From Mycobacterium sp. JS623 (GTDB lineage: Bacteria > Actinomycetota > Actinomycetes > Mycobacteriales > Mycobacteriaceae), in NCBI RefSeq assembly GCF_000328565.1, contig NC_019966.1, positions 124,001-188,000 on the forward strand: a DNA stretch of 64,000 nt, given 5' to 3'. This document shows, in pieces, positions 8,638 through 16,671 of the stretch. Both the position numbers and the translations under genes were made by a program. Below the pieces are notes generated by a model. That model made no database searches and was not told where the DNA came from. It worked only from the letters and a program-made list of their open reading frames with translations. Within the stretch, counting starts at the first letter, position 1, and every line of letters starts with the position of its first letter.

Positions 8638-9764
8638 TAGTTTTCGGGCTCGGGATCATGGGGCGCATCAGGGTCGGGACTGAACTGCGGCGGCTGTCCG
8701 GTGTCGTCTTCGACGACGGCGTCGGGGTCGATGTCCTTCTCGGTGCGGAACATGAAGAAGAACACCACCCAGCCGATCGTGGAGATGAAGATCCAGCTGA
8801 CCAGCCGGTAGATGAGCATCGCGGAGATCGCCGAGGCCAGCGTCATGCCCGACGACACCAGGCCCGGCACCAGCACCGCCTCGACAACCAGCAGCCCGCC
8901 CGGCATCAACGGGATGGACCCCACCGCGCGGGCAGCCGCATACGCCACCGACACTCCCGCAATTGACGGATGACCGCCGCTGGCATAGCACGCGGCCAGC
9001 AGACAGCCCACGTCGGCGATCCAGTTGAACAGCGACCAGCCGAACGCTTCGCCGAGTTCACGGCGCGAAAGGCTGACCGACTCCAGCTGAGTCAGCGTCT
9101 CGCGCCACTTGTTCAAGCCGGTGTCAGAAGGCTTGCCCCGCAATGAGTTGAACCATGAGAGCAGCCGCACCCCGATGCCGTCGATAAGCTCGGGGCGGGT
9201 CGCCACAGCCTGCGCCAGCACGATCAGTGCCAGGAACCCGCCAAGCGAAAAGATAAGCGACAGTGGGTTTTTGCTCGCGCCCAGCATGAAGGCGCCGCCG
9301 AGGCCGATGAGCGCGAGACCCACCACCTGCAGTGCGCCCGACATCACCAGCTGCCACGACGCCACCACCGGTGTCGCGCCCCAGATGCGTTGTTGGCGAT
9401 AGATGAAGGTGGCTGACAGCACCGGCCCGCCGGGCAGCGTGGTGGATAGCGCATTGCCCGCGTAGAACGCCGCCTCCGAACGCCACTGCTTGACCTTGAC
9501 GCCAGCCGACCTCAACAGGGTGCGCTGAATCTGCGCGAAGCTGTGCATCGACGACATCGCCGCGACGATGGCCACCAGCACCCACCACCAATTCGCGGAG
9601 TAGACACTCTTCCACGCCTTGGCCAACTGGTCCCACACCAGCGTGAGCTCGACCGCCAGCACAATGGCTGCGACGCCGATGACCACCCAGCGCAGCCACC
9701 AGTATTTGCCCCGGGTAGGGCGCTCCTGGCTGCGGGCGTCGCTCGCCGGCGCGTCGTGGGACAC
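8637..9764 (-). CDS. UPF0104/YbhN-type integral membrane protein (Rv0204c homologue)
   Basis: The protein is about 375 aa and has some eight hydrophobic helices, with the pattern of the lysylphosphatidylglycerol synthase transmembrane domain family (flippase-like), including STTLPGGPVLSATFIYRQQ and PLMPGGLLVVEAVLV. An acidic, Pro-rich tail of about 40 residues is cytoplasmic. I chose the GTG at 9764 because a TACCCT hexamer lies 6 nt upstream, the usual leaderless arrangement. The longer reading frame from 9851 adds a basic, unlikely N-terminus. Position between the haemophores and the AI-2E permease matches Rv0204c. It is probably a lipid flippase or transport-related protein; the substrate is unknown. 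Confidence 0.8.
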   Translation of the reverse strand: MSHDAPASDARSQERPTRGKYWWLRWVVIGVAAIVLAVELTLVWDQLAKAWKSVYSANWWWVLVAIVAAMSSMHSFAQIQRTLLRSAGVKVKQWRSEAAFYAGNALSTTLPGGPVLSATFIYRQQRIWGATPVVASWQLVMSGALQVVGLALIGLGGAFMLGASKNPLSLIFSLGGFLALIVLAQAVATRPELIDGIGVRLLSWFNSLRGKPSDTGLNKWRETLTQLESVSLSRRELGEAFGWSLFNWIADVGCLLAACYASGGHPSIAGVSVAYAAARAVGSIPLMPGGLLVVEAVLVPGLVSSGMTLASAISAMLIYRLVSWIFISTIGWVVFFFMFRTEKDIDPDAVVEDDTGQPPQFSPDPDAPHDPEPEN

Positions 9765-9770
9765 GCCAAT

Positions 9771-9776
9771 AGGGTA
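9771..9776 (-). promoter_or_regulatory. -10 element of the Rv0204c-homologue operon (leaderless)
   Basis: TACCCT on the minus strand is followed by 6 nt (attggc) and then the GTG start. This spacing places transcription initiation at the start codon. No -35 motif is obvious. Confidence 0.5.
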
Positions 9777-9862
9777 ACGGTGCAGTTTGCACAGATATTG
9801 GCGCAATCGCAGGCGCGCCGAGGTCGATTCGCGAGATACCCAGTGAGGCATGAACCTGCCGT

Positions 9863-9868
9863 TACGCT
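9863..9868 (+). promoter_or_regulatory. -10 element of the AI-2E permease gene (leaderless)
   Basis: TACGCT, preceded by GT, lies 6 nt before the ATG at 9875, so the mRNA probably begins at or next to the start codon. Together with the minus-strand element at 9771-9776 it forms a compact divergent promoter of about 110 bp. Confidence 0.55.
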
Positions 9869-9874
9869 ACCGGC

Positions 9875-11026
9875 ATGTCAGCGGGCCCTTCCATCGATAC
9901 CGTCGCCGACCAGTCGGTGACTCCGTTCGTCCGTAAGACGGCCGCGTGGGCGTGGCGCCTGCTGGTCATCGGCGGTGCGATCGTGGCGCTGTTGTGGCTA
10001 GTCAAGAAGCTCGAGGTGCTCGTGGTTCCGGTCGCGCTGGCGACGCTGCTGGCTGCGCTGCTGCTGCCGGTCGTCGACTTCCTCGACCGGCACGGCGCCC
10101 CACGCGGCGGAGCGGTGGCCTTGGTGCTGCTCGCCGGCATCGCTGTCGTCGGCGGAATCATGGCCTTTGTCGTCACCCAGTTCATCGAGGGCGCACCGGC
10201 GCTCGTCGACCAGGTGAGCGCCAGCATCAAGGGGGTCGGCGACTGGCTCACGCATGGGCCGCTGCACGTCAACCAGGACCAGATCGACCACGCCCGCAAA
10301 TCTGCCATCGACGCACTGCAGAACAACCAGGAGAAGTTGACCAGCGGAGCGCTGTCGACGGCCAGCACGCTGACCGAGATCGTCACCGGGGCGCTGCTGG
10401 TGCTCTTCACGCTGATCTTCGTGCTGCATGGCGGGCGCAACATCTACGGGTTTGTCACGAAGGTCTTTCCGGAGGACGTTCGGGACCGGGTGCGCGACGC
10501 GGGCCGGGCCGGCTTCCATTCGTTGATCGGCTATGTGCGCGCGACGTTTCTGGTCGCGCTCGTCGACGCCACCGGTATCGGCACGGGCCTGGCGATCATT
10601 GGCGTGCCCCTGGCGTTGCCGTTGGCGTCGCTCGTGTTCCTCGGCGCGTTCATCCCGCTCGTCGGTGCGGTGGTCGCCGGCTTCGTCGCCGTCGTGGTGG
10701 CGCTGATTGCAAAGGGTTTTGTCTACGCGTTGATCACGCTCGGCCTGATCATCGCCGTCCAACAGCTGGAAGGCCATGTGCTGCAACCGCTTGTGATGGG
10801 CCGCGCAGTGTCGATCCACCCGTTGGCGGTGGTGTTGGCGATCGCCGGCGGCGGCGTGCTGGCGGGCATCGTCGGCGCACTGCTGGCTGTGCCAACGGTG
10901 GCGTTCCTGAACAGCGCGGTGCGCGTGCTCGTGGCCAGAGATCCCGGCGCCGAAGAAGCCGCTCAGGAGGCGCAAAGCGGACCCGTCGTCAAGGCTGAAG
11001 CCGACGACGTCGAAGCAACGGAGTAA
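9875..11026 (+). CDS. AI-2E family (PerM-like) transporter, Rv0205 homologue
   Basis: This 383-aa polytopic membrane protein has two N-terminal helices (residues about 27-80), a third helix, a soluble segment of about 90 residues, and four to five C-terminal helices including the [21 protein letters not shown] signature of the AI-2E/PerM family. The C-terminus is hydrophilic and acidic. In M. tuberculosis Rv0205 lies between Rv0204c and mmpL3, as here. Members export small molecules or ions; the substrate is unknown. It ends 36 bp from the convergent mmpL3 stop, with a short repeat in the gap. Confidence 0.85.
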   Translation: MSAGPSIDTVADQSVTPFVRKTAAWAWRLLVIGGAIVALLWLVKKLEVLVVPVALATLLAALLLPVVDFLDRHGAPRGGAVALVLLAGIAVVGGIMAFVVTQFIEGAPALVDQVSASIKGVGDWLTHGPLHVNQDQIDHARKSAIDALQNNQEKLTSGALSTASTLTEIVTGALLVLFTLIFVLHGGRNIYGFVTKVFPEDVRDRVRDAGRAGFHSLIGYVRATFLVALVDATGIGTGLAIIGVPLALPLASLVFLGAFIPLVGAVVAGFVAVVVALIAKGFVYALITLGLIIAVQQLEGHVLQPLVMGRAVSIHPLAVVLAIAGGGVLAGIVGALLAVPTVAFLNSAVRVLVARDPGAEEAAQEAQSGPVVKAEADDVEATE

Positions 11027-11032
11027 ATCCCC

Positions 11033-11050
11033 GAGTCGCTTCGCTCCTGT
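11033..11050. repeat. Short dispersed repeat, copy 1 (mmpL3 3' end)
   Basis: On the minus strand it reads acaggagcgaagcgactc. The core aggagcgNagcgact recurs inside a coding region at 33321-33338. It lies between the convergent stops of the AI-2E permease and mmpL3. Confidence 0.45.
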
Positions 11051-11062
11051 CCGCAGGCGAGA

Positions 11063-14032
11063 CTAAATCCGGCCCTCGCGCCGCAGCAGATCCTGCGCGC
11101 TGACCCCGCCACCGCGCCGCTTCGGCTCTTCGTCGTCACGGGTGTTGAGCTTCTCGGTGGCAGCCTCTGCGTCGGGCTTGCGTGGAGTCGGGATGGCAGT
11201 CGTCGCGGGCGCATCGTTGTTCTGCGGCCGCGGACGTTGCGCGGGAATCGCGGTGGTCGGCTCGTTGCCCGGCTGCGGACGCGGTTGCCGCCGGCGTTGC
11301 TCGGGCATCGCGCGCGTGGCGTCCGCGGACGGCCGTGCGGGCGGCGCTGGGGGTGCGGGCGGCGCCGCGGGCGGACTGCCCGCACTGGTCCCGCGCAATT
11401 CGCCCAGCCACGACTCGATTTCGCGCTCCTCGCGCGGCGCCGCAGGCGGCTGGGGCGCGGGCCGGTGCGCCCGCTGGGCGGCTCCGGTGGCGTTGTGCAC
11501 GACATTGCGCACCGCGTTCTTCGCAACGGACAGCCGCGTGGTCTGCGGTTCCTCGGCTTGACCGCGAGTGGGGATCCGCGTGGTGCCTGCGCCGGAGGGA
11601 CCATTGGGCCGCGGCGGCGCAGCGATCCGCGACGACGCGCTCGGCCGTGACGAACCCTCGACGGCGGGATGCGTCGGATCATGCGGCGGTCTCGGCCGCG
11701 GCACAGGTGCGCCCGCGCCGACGAGCGCCTCGTCCGGCTCACGCACCGCGGGACGCTTTCGCTCGTCGGGCAACTCGGTCTCACCGAGGCCGAGGCGCTC
11801 CTGAAGTCGCTTCATCCAGCGCGGCGCCCACCAGCAGTCGTCGCCGAGCAGCTTCATCACCGCCGGCACCAGGAACATTCGGACCACCGTGGCGTCCAAC
11901 AGCAGCGCGATCAGCAGACCGAACGCCAGGTACTTCATCATCACCAGGTCGGAGAAGACGAACGCGCCCGCGACGACGGCCAAAACCAGTGCGGCACCGG
12001 TGATCAGGCGGCCGGTGGTGGCGGTGCCGATCCTGATCGCCTCGGCGGTGGACATGCCGCGCTCACGCGCCTCCACCATGCGGGACACCAGGAACACTTC
12101 GTAGTCGGTCGACAGACCCCAGATCACCGCGATGATCAACCCGATCATCGGCGCCATCAATGGCTGCGGTGTGTAGTTCATCAGCCCGGAACCGTGGCCG
12201 TCGACGAACATCCATGTGAGCACACCCATGGTCGATCCGAGCGTCAAAGCGCTCATCACTGCGGCCTTGATAGGCAGCACCACCGATCCGAACGCCAAGA
12301 ACATCAGGATCGTGGTCGTGGTGATCAGCAGAACCACCATCAACGGCAGCTTGTCGAACAGCGCGTGGATGCTGTCCTGCTCGAGCGCAGGCGTACCGCC
12401 GATCGACATTGTGATGCCGCGCGGCGGGATGATCGCCCGCAGATCCGCGACCCTCTTGGCGGCGTCCCCGCGGTTCACCAAGCCGTTCTGGATCACCCGC
12501 GTCGACGGATCCTTCGACGCGCCATCGAGATACGGGCGTTCCTGCCACATCTTGGTCGGGTCGTTGTTCGCATCGATGAAGCCGGAGATCTGCATGGCCT
12601 TGTTGCGGACGTCGGCGATCTGCTGGTCGGTGATGGGCTGCCCGTTGTCGCTTTCCATCACGATGGTCAACGGCTCGGTGCGGAAGCCGGGGAAGATCTT
12701 GTCGAACTCCTCCTGTGCGAGGCGGACCGAGTTGGTCGGCGGCAGGTACTTCTCGCTGATGCCTGCCAGAGCCAGCTGTCCCAGCGGGATGATCAGCGCA
12801 ACCATCACGATGATGATCGGGACCGCGAACGCTGCGGGCCGCTTCATCACGCGGTTGACGAGCTTGCCCCAGAAGCCCTTCTCGACCTCTTCGCGCGTCT
12901 TGGTTTTCTGCGTCTTCTCCGACAGCCACTCCAGGTAAATCCGCATCGGCTTCCAGTTACGGAAGAACGGAACGCGCAGCAATGTGCGCACACCGAGAGC
13001 GTCGACGTTGGGGCCCAGGATGGCCAGCGCGGCGGCCAGCACGGTGATCGAGAGGATTGCTGCCAGCATGACGGAGGCGATGATCGCGTAAGTGATGGAC
13101 TTGAGGAAGCCCTGCGGGAACAGCAGCAGTGGCACCGACGAGGCCACCAGGATCACTGCGGAGAACATGATCGTGCGGCCCGAGGTCATCACCGTGCGGC
13201 GCACGGCGGCCTCGGTGTCATAGCCTTCGGCGATCTCTTCTCGGAACCGGCTGACCATGAACAGGCCGTAGTCGACCGCGATGCCAAGCCCCATCAGCGT
13301 CACCACCGGCTGGGCGAAGAAATGCACCGGGATGAATTCGGCGATCAGCCGCATGATGCCCAGCGCGCCGGCGATGGTCAGGCCGCCGATGATGCCGGGC
13401 AGGGCTGCCGCGACGACGCCGCCGAACACGAAGAACAACACCACACAGACAAGCGGGATGGCGGCGACCTCGGCGCGTCTCTGGTCGTCGCCGATGGTGC
13501 CGGTCAGTTCGGCGGCCAGCGGCTGCAGACCAGCCATCTTGAAGTCGACACCCTCGTCCCTGACGCTGAGCAGGTCGTCCTTGACCTTCTTGTAGTTGTT
13601 CAGGATCGCGTCGTCGTTGTCGCCCTTGAGCTGGATCGACATGAACGCGTGCTGCTTGTCCGCGTCGGCCATGTTCTTGAGCACGTCTGGACTCTTGAAG
13701 TAGCCGATGGACCGCAGGATCTCGTCCGGGTGGTCCTTCTCGACCTTGGCGAGGTTGTCGAGGATCTTCTTCTTGAAGTCCGGGTCGTCGACGGTCTTGC
13801 CCGCAGGCGCCGTATAAATCCCGACGATGTGGCCGGACGTGTCGCGACCATAGGCCTTGTCGCCGACGACCGAGGCGTGCACCGATTGGCTGCCCTCGTC
13901 GTAGAAACCGCTCTGGGTGACATGGCTGCCGAGACTGATGCCGAACACGCCGCCACCAAGGCACAGTGCGACCATGACACCGATCACAATGTATCGGTAT
14001 CGGTACACCGTTCGACCCCACCAGGCGAACAC
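11063..14032 (-). CDS. mmpL3: MmpL3, trehalose monomycolate flippase
   Basis: This 989-aa essential RND-type transporter moves trehalose monomycolate across the inner membrane for cell-wall mycolylation. Two RND repeats are visible, each with the Asp-Tyr proton-relay pair (GLGIAVDYGLFMVSRF and GLSTDYEVFLVSRM), which is also the site of MmpL3 inhibitors. The C-terminal 240 residues are cytoplasmic, Pro/Ala/Arg-rich and of low complexity, as usual for MmpL3. The start is GTG with AAGGAG upstream. Context (AI-2E permease downstream, NYN gene and trmB upstream) equals Rv0205-Rv0208c. A 45-bp gap to the NYN gene could hold its own promoter. Confidence 0.96.
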   Translation of the reverse strand: MFAWWGRTVYRYRYIVIGVMVALCLGGGVFGISLGSHVTQSGFYDEGSQSVHASVVGDKAYGRDTSGHIVGIYTAPAGKTVDDPDFKKKILDNLAKVEKDHPDEILRSIGYFKSPDVLKNMADADKQHAFMSIQLKGDNDDAILNNYKKVKDDLLSVRDEGVDFKMAGLQPLAAELTGTIGDDQRRAEVAAIPLVCVVLFFVFGGVVAAALPGIIGGLTIAGALGIMRLIAEFIPVHFFAQPVVTLMGLGIAVDYGLFMVSRFREEIAEGYDTEAAVRRTVMTSGRTIMFSAVILVASSVPLLLFPQGFLKSITYAIIASVMLAAILSITVLAAALAILGPNVDALGVRTLLRVPFFRNWKPMRIYLEWLSEKTQKTKTREEVEKGFWGKLVNRVMKRPAAFAVPIIIVMVALIIPLGQLALAGISEKYLPPTNSVRLAQEEFDKIFPGFRTEPLTIVMESDNGQPITDQQIADVRNKAMQISGFIDANNDPTKMWQERPYLDGASKDPSTRVIQNGLVNRGDAAKRVADLRAIIPPRGITMSIGGTPALEQDSIHALFDKLPLMVVLLITTTTILMFLAFGSVVLPIKAAVMSALTLGSTMGVLTWMFVDGHGSGLMNYTPQPLMAPMIGLIIAVIWGLSTDYEVFLVSRMVEARERGMSTAEAIRIGTATTGRLITGAALVLAVVAGAFVFSDLVMMKYLAFGLLIALLLDATVVRMFLVPAVMKLLGDDCWWAPRWMKRLQERLGLGETELPDERKRPAVREPDEALVGAGAPVPRPRPPHDPTHPAVEGSSRPSASSRIAAPPRPNGPSGAGTTRIPTRGQAEEPQTTRLSVAKNAVRNVVHNATGAAQRAHRPAPQPPAAPREEREIESWLGELRGTSAGSPPAAPPAPPAPPARPSADATRAMPEQRRRQPRPQPGNEPTTAIPAQRPRPQNNDAPATTAIPTPRKPDAEAATEKLNTRDDEEPKRRGGGVSAQDLLRREGRI

Positions 14033-14077
14033 GTAAGCTCCTTCTAAGTCTGTGGCTACCCGCGTTTTTCCAGTTGT

Positions 14078-14767
14078 CTACACGCGCGAGGTCAGTAGCG
14101 AGGACAGCGGCCGGAATGGCTGCAGCCAAGCCCCTTGCTCAGGCAGCGAATCAAGGCCGATTCGCGGTAGCGGTTCCCGGAAAACACCAGGAATGTCTTC
14201 CAGGTCGACGAACTCCAAGGTATCCGACGCTAACGCCCAACTGGCATGTTCGCGAAATCCCAGCACCTGGACCGGCACGCCCTCGCGGGCGATCTCCTCC
14301 AGCGGTGCTTTGAACGCTTGCCCATCGGCGGAGGCCACCAGCACACCGGCCAGCCCCTCGCTGCGCCGAAGCGCGATGTGGGCGAGCATGTCGCTGTCGA
14401 CGTCGCTGTCTTCGTCGATCTTCGGCTTCGCGAAGACCGCGAAGCCAACGTTACGCAACGCCTCCACCCACGGTCTAACGACGTCGGCGCTACCTGGGGC
14501 GATGTTGGTGAAGACGGTCGCCTCGGGCTCCAGCGTGAGGTCCGGGCGGGTGGCGGACAGCTCGGCGGTGCGGGACAGCAGCCACCGGCCGAGCGCGTCG
14601 AATCGAGGCCGATGTGCGGCGGTGGGCCTGCCCCCGAGGATCGAGCCGAGACCCATGTCCAGGTTGGGTGCGTCCCACACCAGCAGCACCCGAGCCGTCG
14701 GCTCGGCAGGCATGACCGGCGGCGGGGCTCCATCTTCTATCTGCCGGATGTCTTCAGTGAGGCTCAC
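14078..14767 (-). CDS. NYN-domain (PIN-like) putative ribonuclease, Rv0207c homologue
   Basis: This 229-aa protein has a NYN/PIN-like fold: LLVWDAPNLDMGLG carries the first acidic residue in the position of the family's DxxN motif, KPKIDEDSDVDSDMLAHIAL carries the DxD/acidic cluster, and LVASADGQAF carries the last Asp. Four acidic residues of a metal-dependent nuclease centre therefore appear present. The C-terminal 50 residues are unassigned. The GTG at 14767 is preceded by GAGGAGGAG, a strong ribosome-binding site. Its first codons repeat a sequence 76 bp upstream at the trmB stop. It lies between trmB and mmpL3 as in M. tuberculosis. RNA substrate unknown. Confidence 0.85.
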   Translation of the reverse strand: MSLTEDIRQIEDGAPPPVMPAEPTARVLLVWDAPNLDMGLGSILGGRPTAAHRPRFDALGRWLLSRTAELSATRPDLTLEPEATVFTNIAPGSADVVRPWVEALRNVGFAVFAKPKIDEDSDVDSDMLAHIALRRSEGLAGVLVASADGQAFKAPLEEIAREGVPVQVLGFREHASWALASDTLEFVDLEDIPGVFREPLPRIGLDSLPEQGAWLQPFRPLSSLLTSRV

Positions 14768-14843
14768 TCGACTCCTCCTCGCTCCGGTCCTCGCTCGTAC
14801 GTCGCTGCGATCGCCGCTCGTCGTCGTCTTCGGTGAGGCTCAT
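14754..14843 (-). CDS. Possible 29-aa peptide overlapping the trmB stop and NYN start
   Basis: An ATG at 14843 overlaps the trmB TGA as ATGA and opens 29 codons: MSLTEDDDERRSQRRTSEDR, then a Glu/Ser-rich end. It stops inside the NYN gene, overlapping it by 14 bp in another frame. The first 18 nt (ATGAGCCTCACCGAAGAC) match the NYN start region at 16 of 18 positions. It may be the ancestral NYN start displaced by an insertion, with translation now serving only to couple trmB to the NYN gene. Whether the peptide is functional is unknown. Confidence 0.35.
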   Translation of the reverse strand: MSLTEDDDERRSQRRTSEDRSEEESSEPH

Positions 14844-15580
14844 GGCTGTTTCACCCAGAGCAATTCGGCCACGGCGCTGCCCGCATGCTGGGCTTTGCCT
14901 TCGTACTTCGTGACGGGCCGCTGCACCGAGATCGGCAGCGGGTCCGACGCGCTGACCCTGCGCAGCCGCGGCTCGGCGTCGCCGACCTCGGCGATTTGTT
15001 CGGCATAGCCGGCGTGGTCGGTGGCGGTGTGCAGCACCCCACCAGAGCGCAACCGGTCGGCGATCAGTGCGACGGTGGCGGGTTGCAGCAGGCGGCGCTT
15101 GTGGTGTCGGGCCTTCGGCCATGGGTCGGGGAAGAAGACCCGCACACCCGTCAGCGAGTGCGGCCCGAACATGTGCTCGAGAACGTCGACGCCATCACCG
15201 CGGACCAATCGGATATTGGTGACGCCCTCGCGATCGATCGCGGACAGCAGCTGCGCCAGCCCGCGCTTGTAGACCTCCACCGCGACCACGTCGAGGTGCG
15301 GCTCGGCCGTGGCCATCGCGAGCGTCGAGATGCCGGTTCCGCTGCCGATTTCCAGGACCACGGGCGCCGACCGGCCAAACCACGCCTCGGTGTCCAGCAG
15401 CGACGCCGGGCCGTCGGCGTCGCGCGCCTGCATGCCCATCTCCGGCCACAGCCGCTCCCACGTCGCCTGTTGGCCGCCCGAAAGCGTCGAACGCCTGGTC
15501 CGGAAGCTGGTAACCCTGGGGTGCAAATGCGGCGAGGCGATGTCCGGCCCGGGCGTTTGCATCCGTCCATGGTCGCTCAT
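14840..15580 (-). CDS. trmB: tRNA (guanine-N7-)-methyltransferase TrmB
   Basis: This 246-aa enzyme makes m7G46 in the tRNA variable loop using S-adenosylmethionine. Visible landmarks are the SAM-binding motif VLEIGSGTGISTLAMA, acidic motif II (VVAVEVYKRGLAQLL), the family signature VFFPDPWPKARHHKRRLLQP and the C-terminal PVTKYEGKAQ motif. The ATG at 15580 gives MSDHGRM, which aligns with the N-terminus I remember for Rv0208c; a longer frame starts at 15622. It is the first gene of the trmB-NYN-mmpL3 run. The 149-bp gap to the divergent GTPase gene shows no clear motif. Confidence 0.93.
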   Translation of the reverse strand: MSDHGRMQTPGPDIASPHLHPRVTSFRTRRSTLSGGQQATWERLWPEMGMQARDADGPASLLDTEAWFGRSAPVVLEIGSGTGISTLAMATAEPHLDVVAVEVYKRGLAQLLSAIDREGVTNIRLVRGDGVDVLEHMFGPHSLTGVRVFFPDPWPKARHHKRRLLQPATVALIADRLRSGGVLHTATDHAGYAEQIAEVGDAEPRLRRVSASDPLPISVQRPVTKYEGKAQHAGSAVAELLWVKQP

Positions 15581-15729
15581 AGACAGCTGAGTACCCGCAT
15601 CGTGGTACAGATTGATACCCAACAGTTGCCTTCGGCTGGTACTGGGGACAACCGTTCGCGACCTGCGCTCGAAGGTGTCACCATTACGCCAACACTCGGG
15701 AAGGCCGCCAGATTTTCGTCGATTCGTTG

Positions 15730-16671
15730 ATGCGATTCGCTGAGCACAGCAATGATCCGCGTTTACAGCCGGTTATCGCGCGCCTTGCTGCCCCGACGCG
15801 GGTTGCTGTCCTAGGTCGCGACGGGGTGGGGCGCGGCACGGTCGCCGCGGCGCTCGCCGCGTCGGGGGTGACAATCGCCGCCGACGCGACGGCCGGGGAT
15901 GTTCAGGTCGTGGTGGTCGCCGAGGCGGTCAAGCCGGAGGACCAAGCATTCCTCGTCGACGACAAGCCCAGCGTGATGGTGCTGAACAAGGCCGATCTGA
16001 CGGGTCTGGGCGACGGTGGTCCCCTGGCCCGGGCGCACCGGCGCGCCGCCGAATGCCGGGCGCTGACCGGGGTACCGACGGTGCCAATGATCGCCCTACT
16101 CGCCACCGCCGAACTCGACGACGAGCTGATGCGGGCGTTGCGCGTATTGGTCACCGAGCCCGCGGCGCTGACGTCGACCGACGCTTTCGTCGGCGGCGCC
16201 CATTCGGTGCCGCTCGAGATCCGGCATCGACTGCTGGCGACGTTGGACCGGTTTGGCATCGCCAGCGCGCTGCTTGCACTGGGCGAGGGCGCAGACGTGT
16301 CGACGGTGTTGAGACGGGCCAGCCAGGCCGACCGGGTCATCGAGTACATCGCCGCGGTGGCCGCCCCGCTGCGCTATCGTCGACTGCAGACGGCCATCAC
16401 CGAATTACGTTCTCTCGCAGTACTATCCGACACCGAACAACTCGCTGATTTTCTGTCGACAGACACCACTGTGCTGGCGGTGATGTCGGCGGCGGTCGAC
16501 GTGGTCGAAGCGGTAGGCGTGCGGGTGGACCGGGGCGACGACGCGGCAGCGCATCTACGTCGGGCCGTGCATTGGCGGCACTACAGCCGCGGGCCGGTCA
16601 GTGCGTTGCACCGCAGTTGCGGCGCGGACATCGCAAGGGGCTCACTGCGTCTGCTCGGGCAGGCGCGATGA
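15730..16671 (+). CDS. GTPase-like protein with degenerate P-loop (Rv0209 homologue)
   Basis: This 313-aa protein has an N-terminal G-domain-like region: VAVLGRDGVGRGT stands where a Walker A GxxxxGKS should be, with Arg in place of Lys, while the guanine-specificity motif VLNKADLTG (NKxD) is intact. The C-terminal 150 residues are helical. I used the ATG at 15730; a TTG lies one codon earlier. Its stop overlaps the next gene's ATG (ATGA), so the two are translationally coupled and probably act as a pair. In M. tuberculosis Rv0209-Rv0210 sit in the same place before pckA. Function unknown. Confidence 0.78.
   Translation: MRFAEHSNDPRLQPVIARLAAPTRVAVLGRDGVGRGTVAAALAASGVTIAADATAGDVQVVVVAEAVKPEDQAFLVDDKPSVMVLNKADLTGLGDGGPLARAHRRAAECRALTGVPTVPMIALLATAELDDELMRALRVLVTEPAALTSTDAFVGGAHSVPLEIRHRLLATLDRFGIASALLALGEGADVSTVLRRASQADRVIEYIAAVAAPLRYRRLQTAITELRSLAVLSDTEQLADFLSTDTTVLAVMSAAVDVVEAVGVRVDRGDDAAAHLRRAVHWRHYSRGPVSALHRSCGADIARGSLRLLGQAR

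Noticed and set aside
11669..14047. 792-codon open frame antisense to mmpL3
   Set aside because: Composition (His, Gln, Arg, Asp-rich, no fold pattern) is the usual high-GC antisense shadow, and the sense strand is clearly mmpL3.
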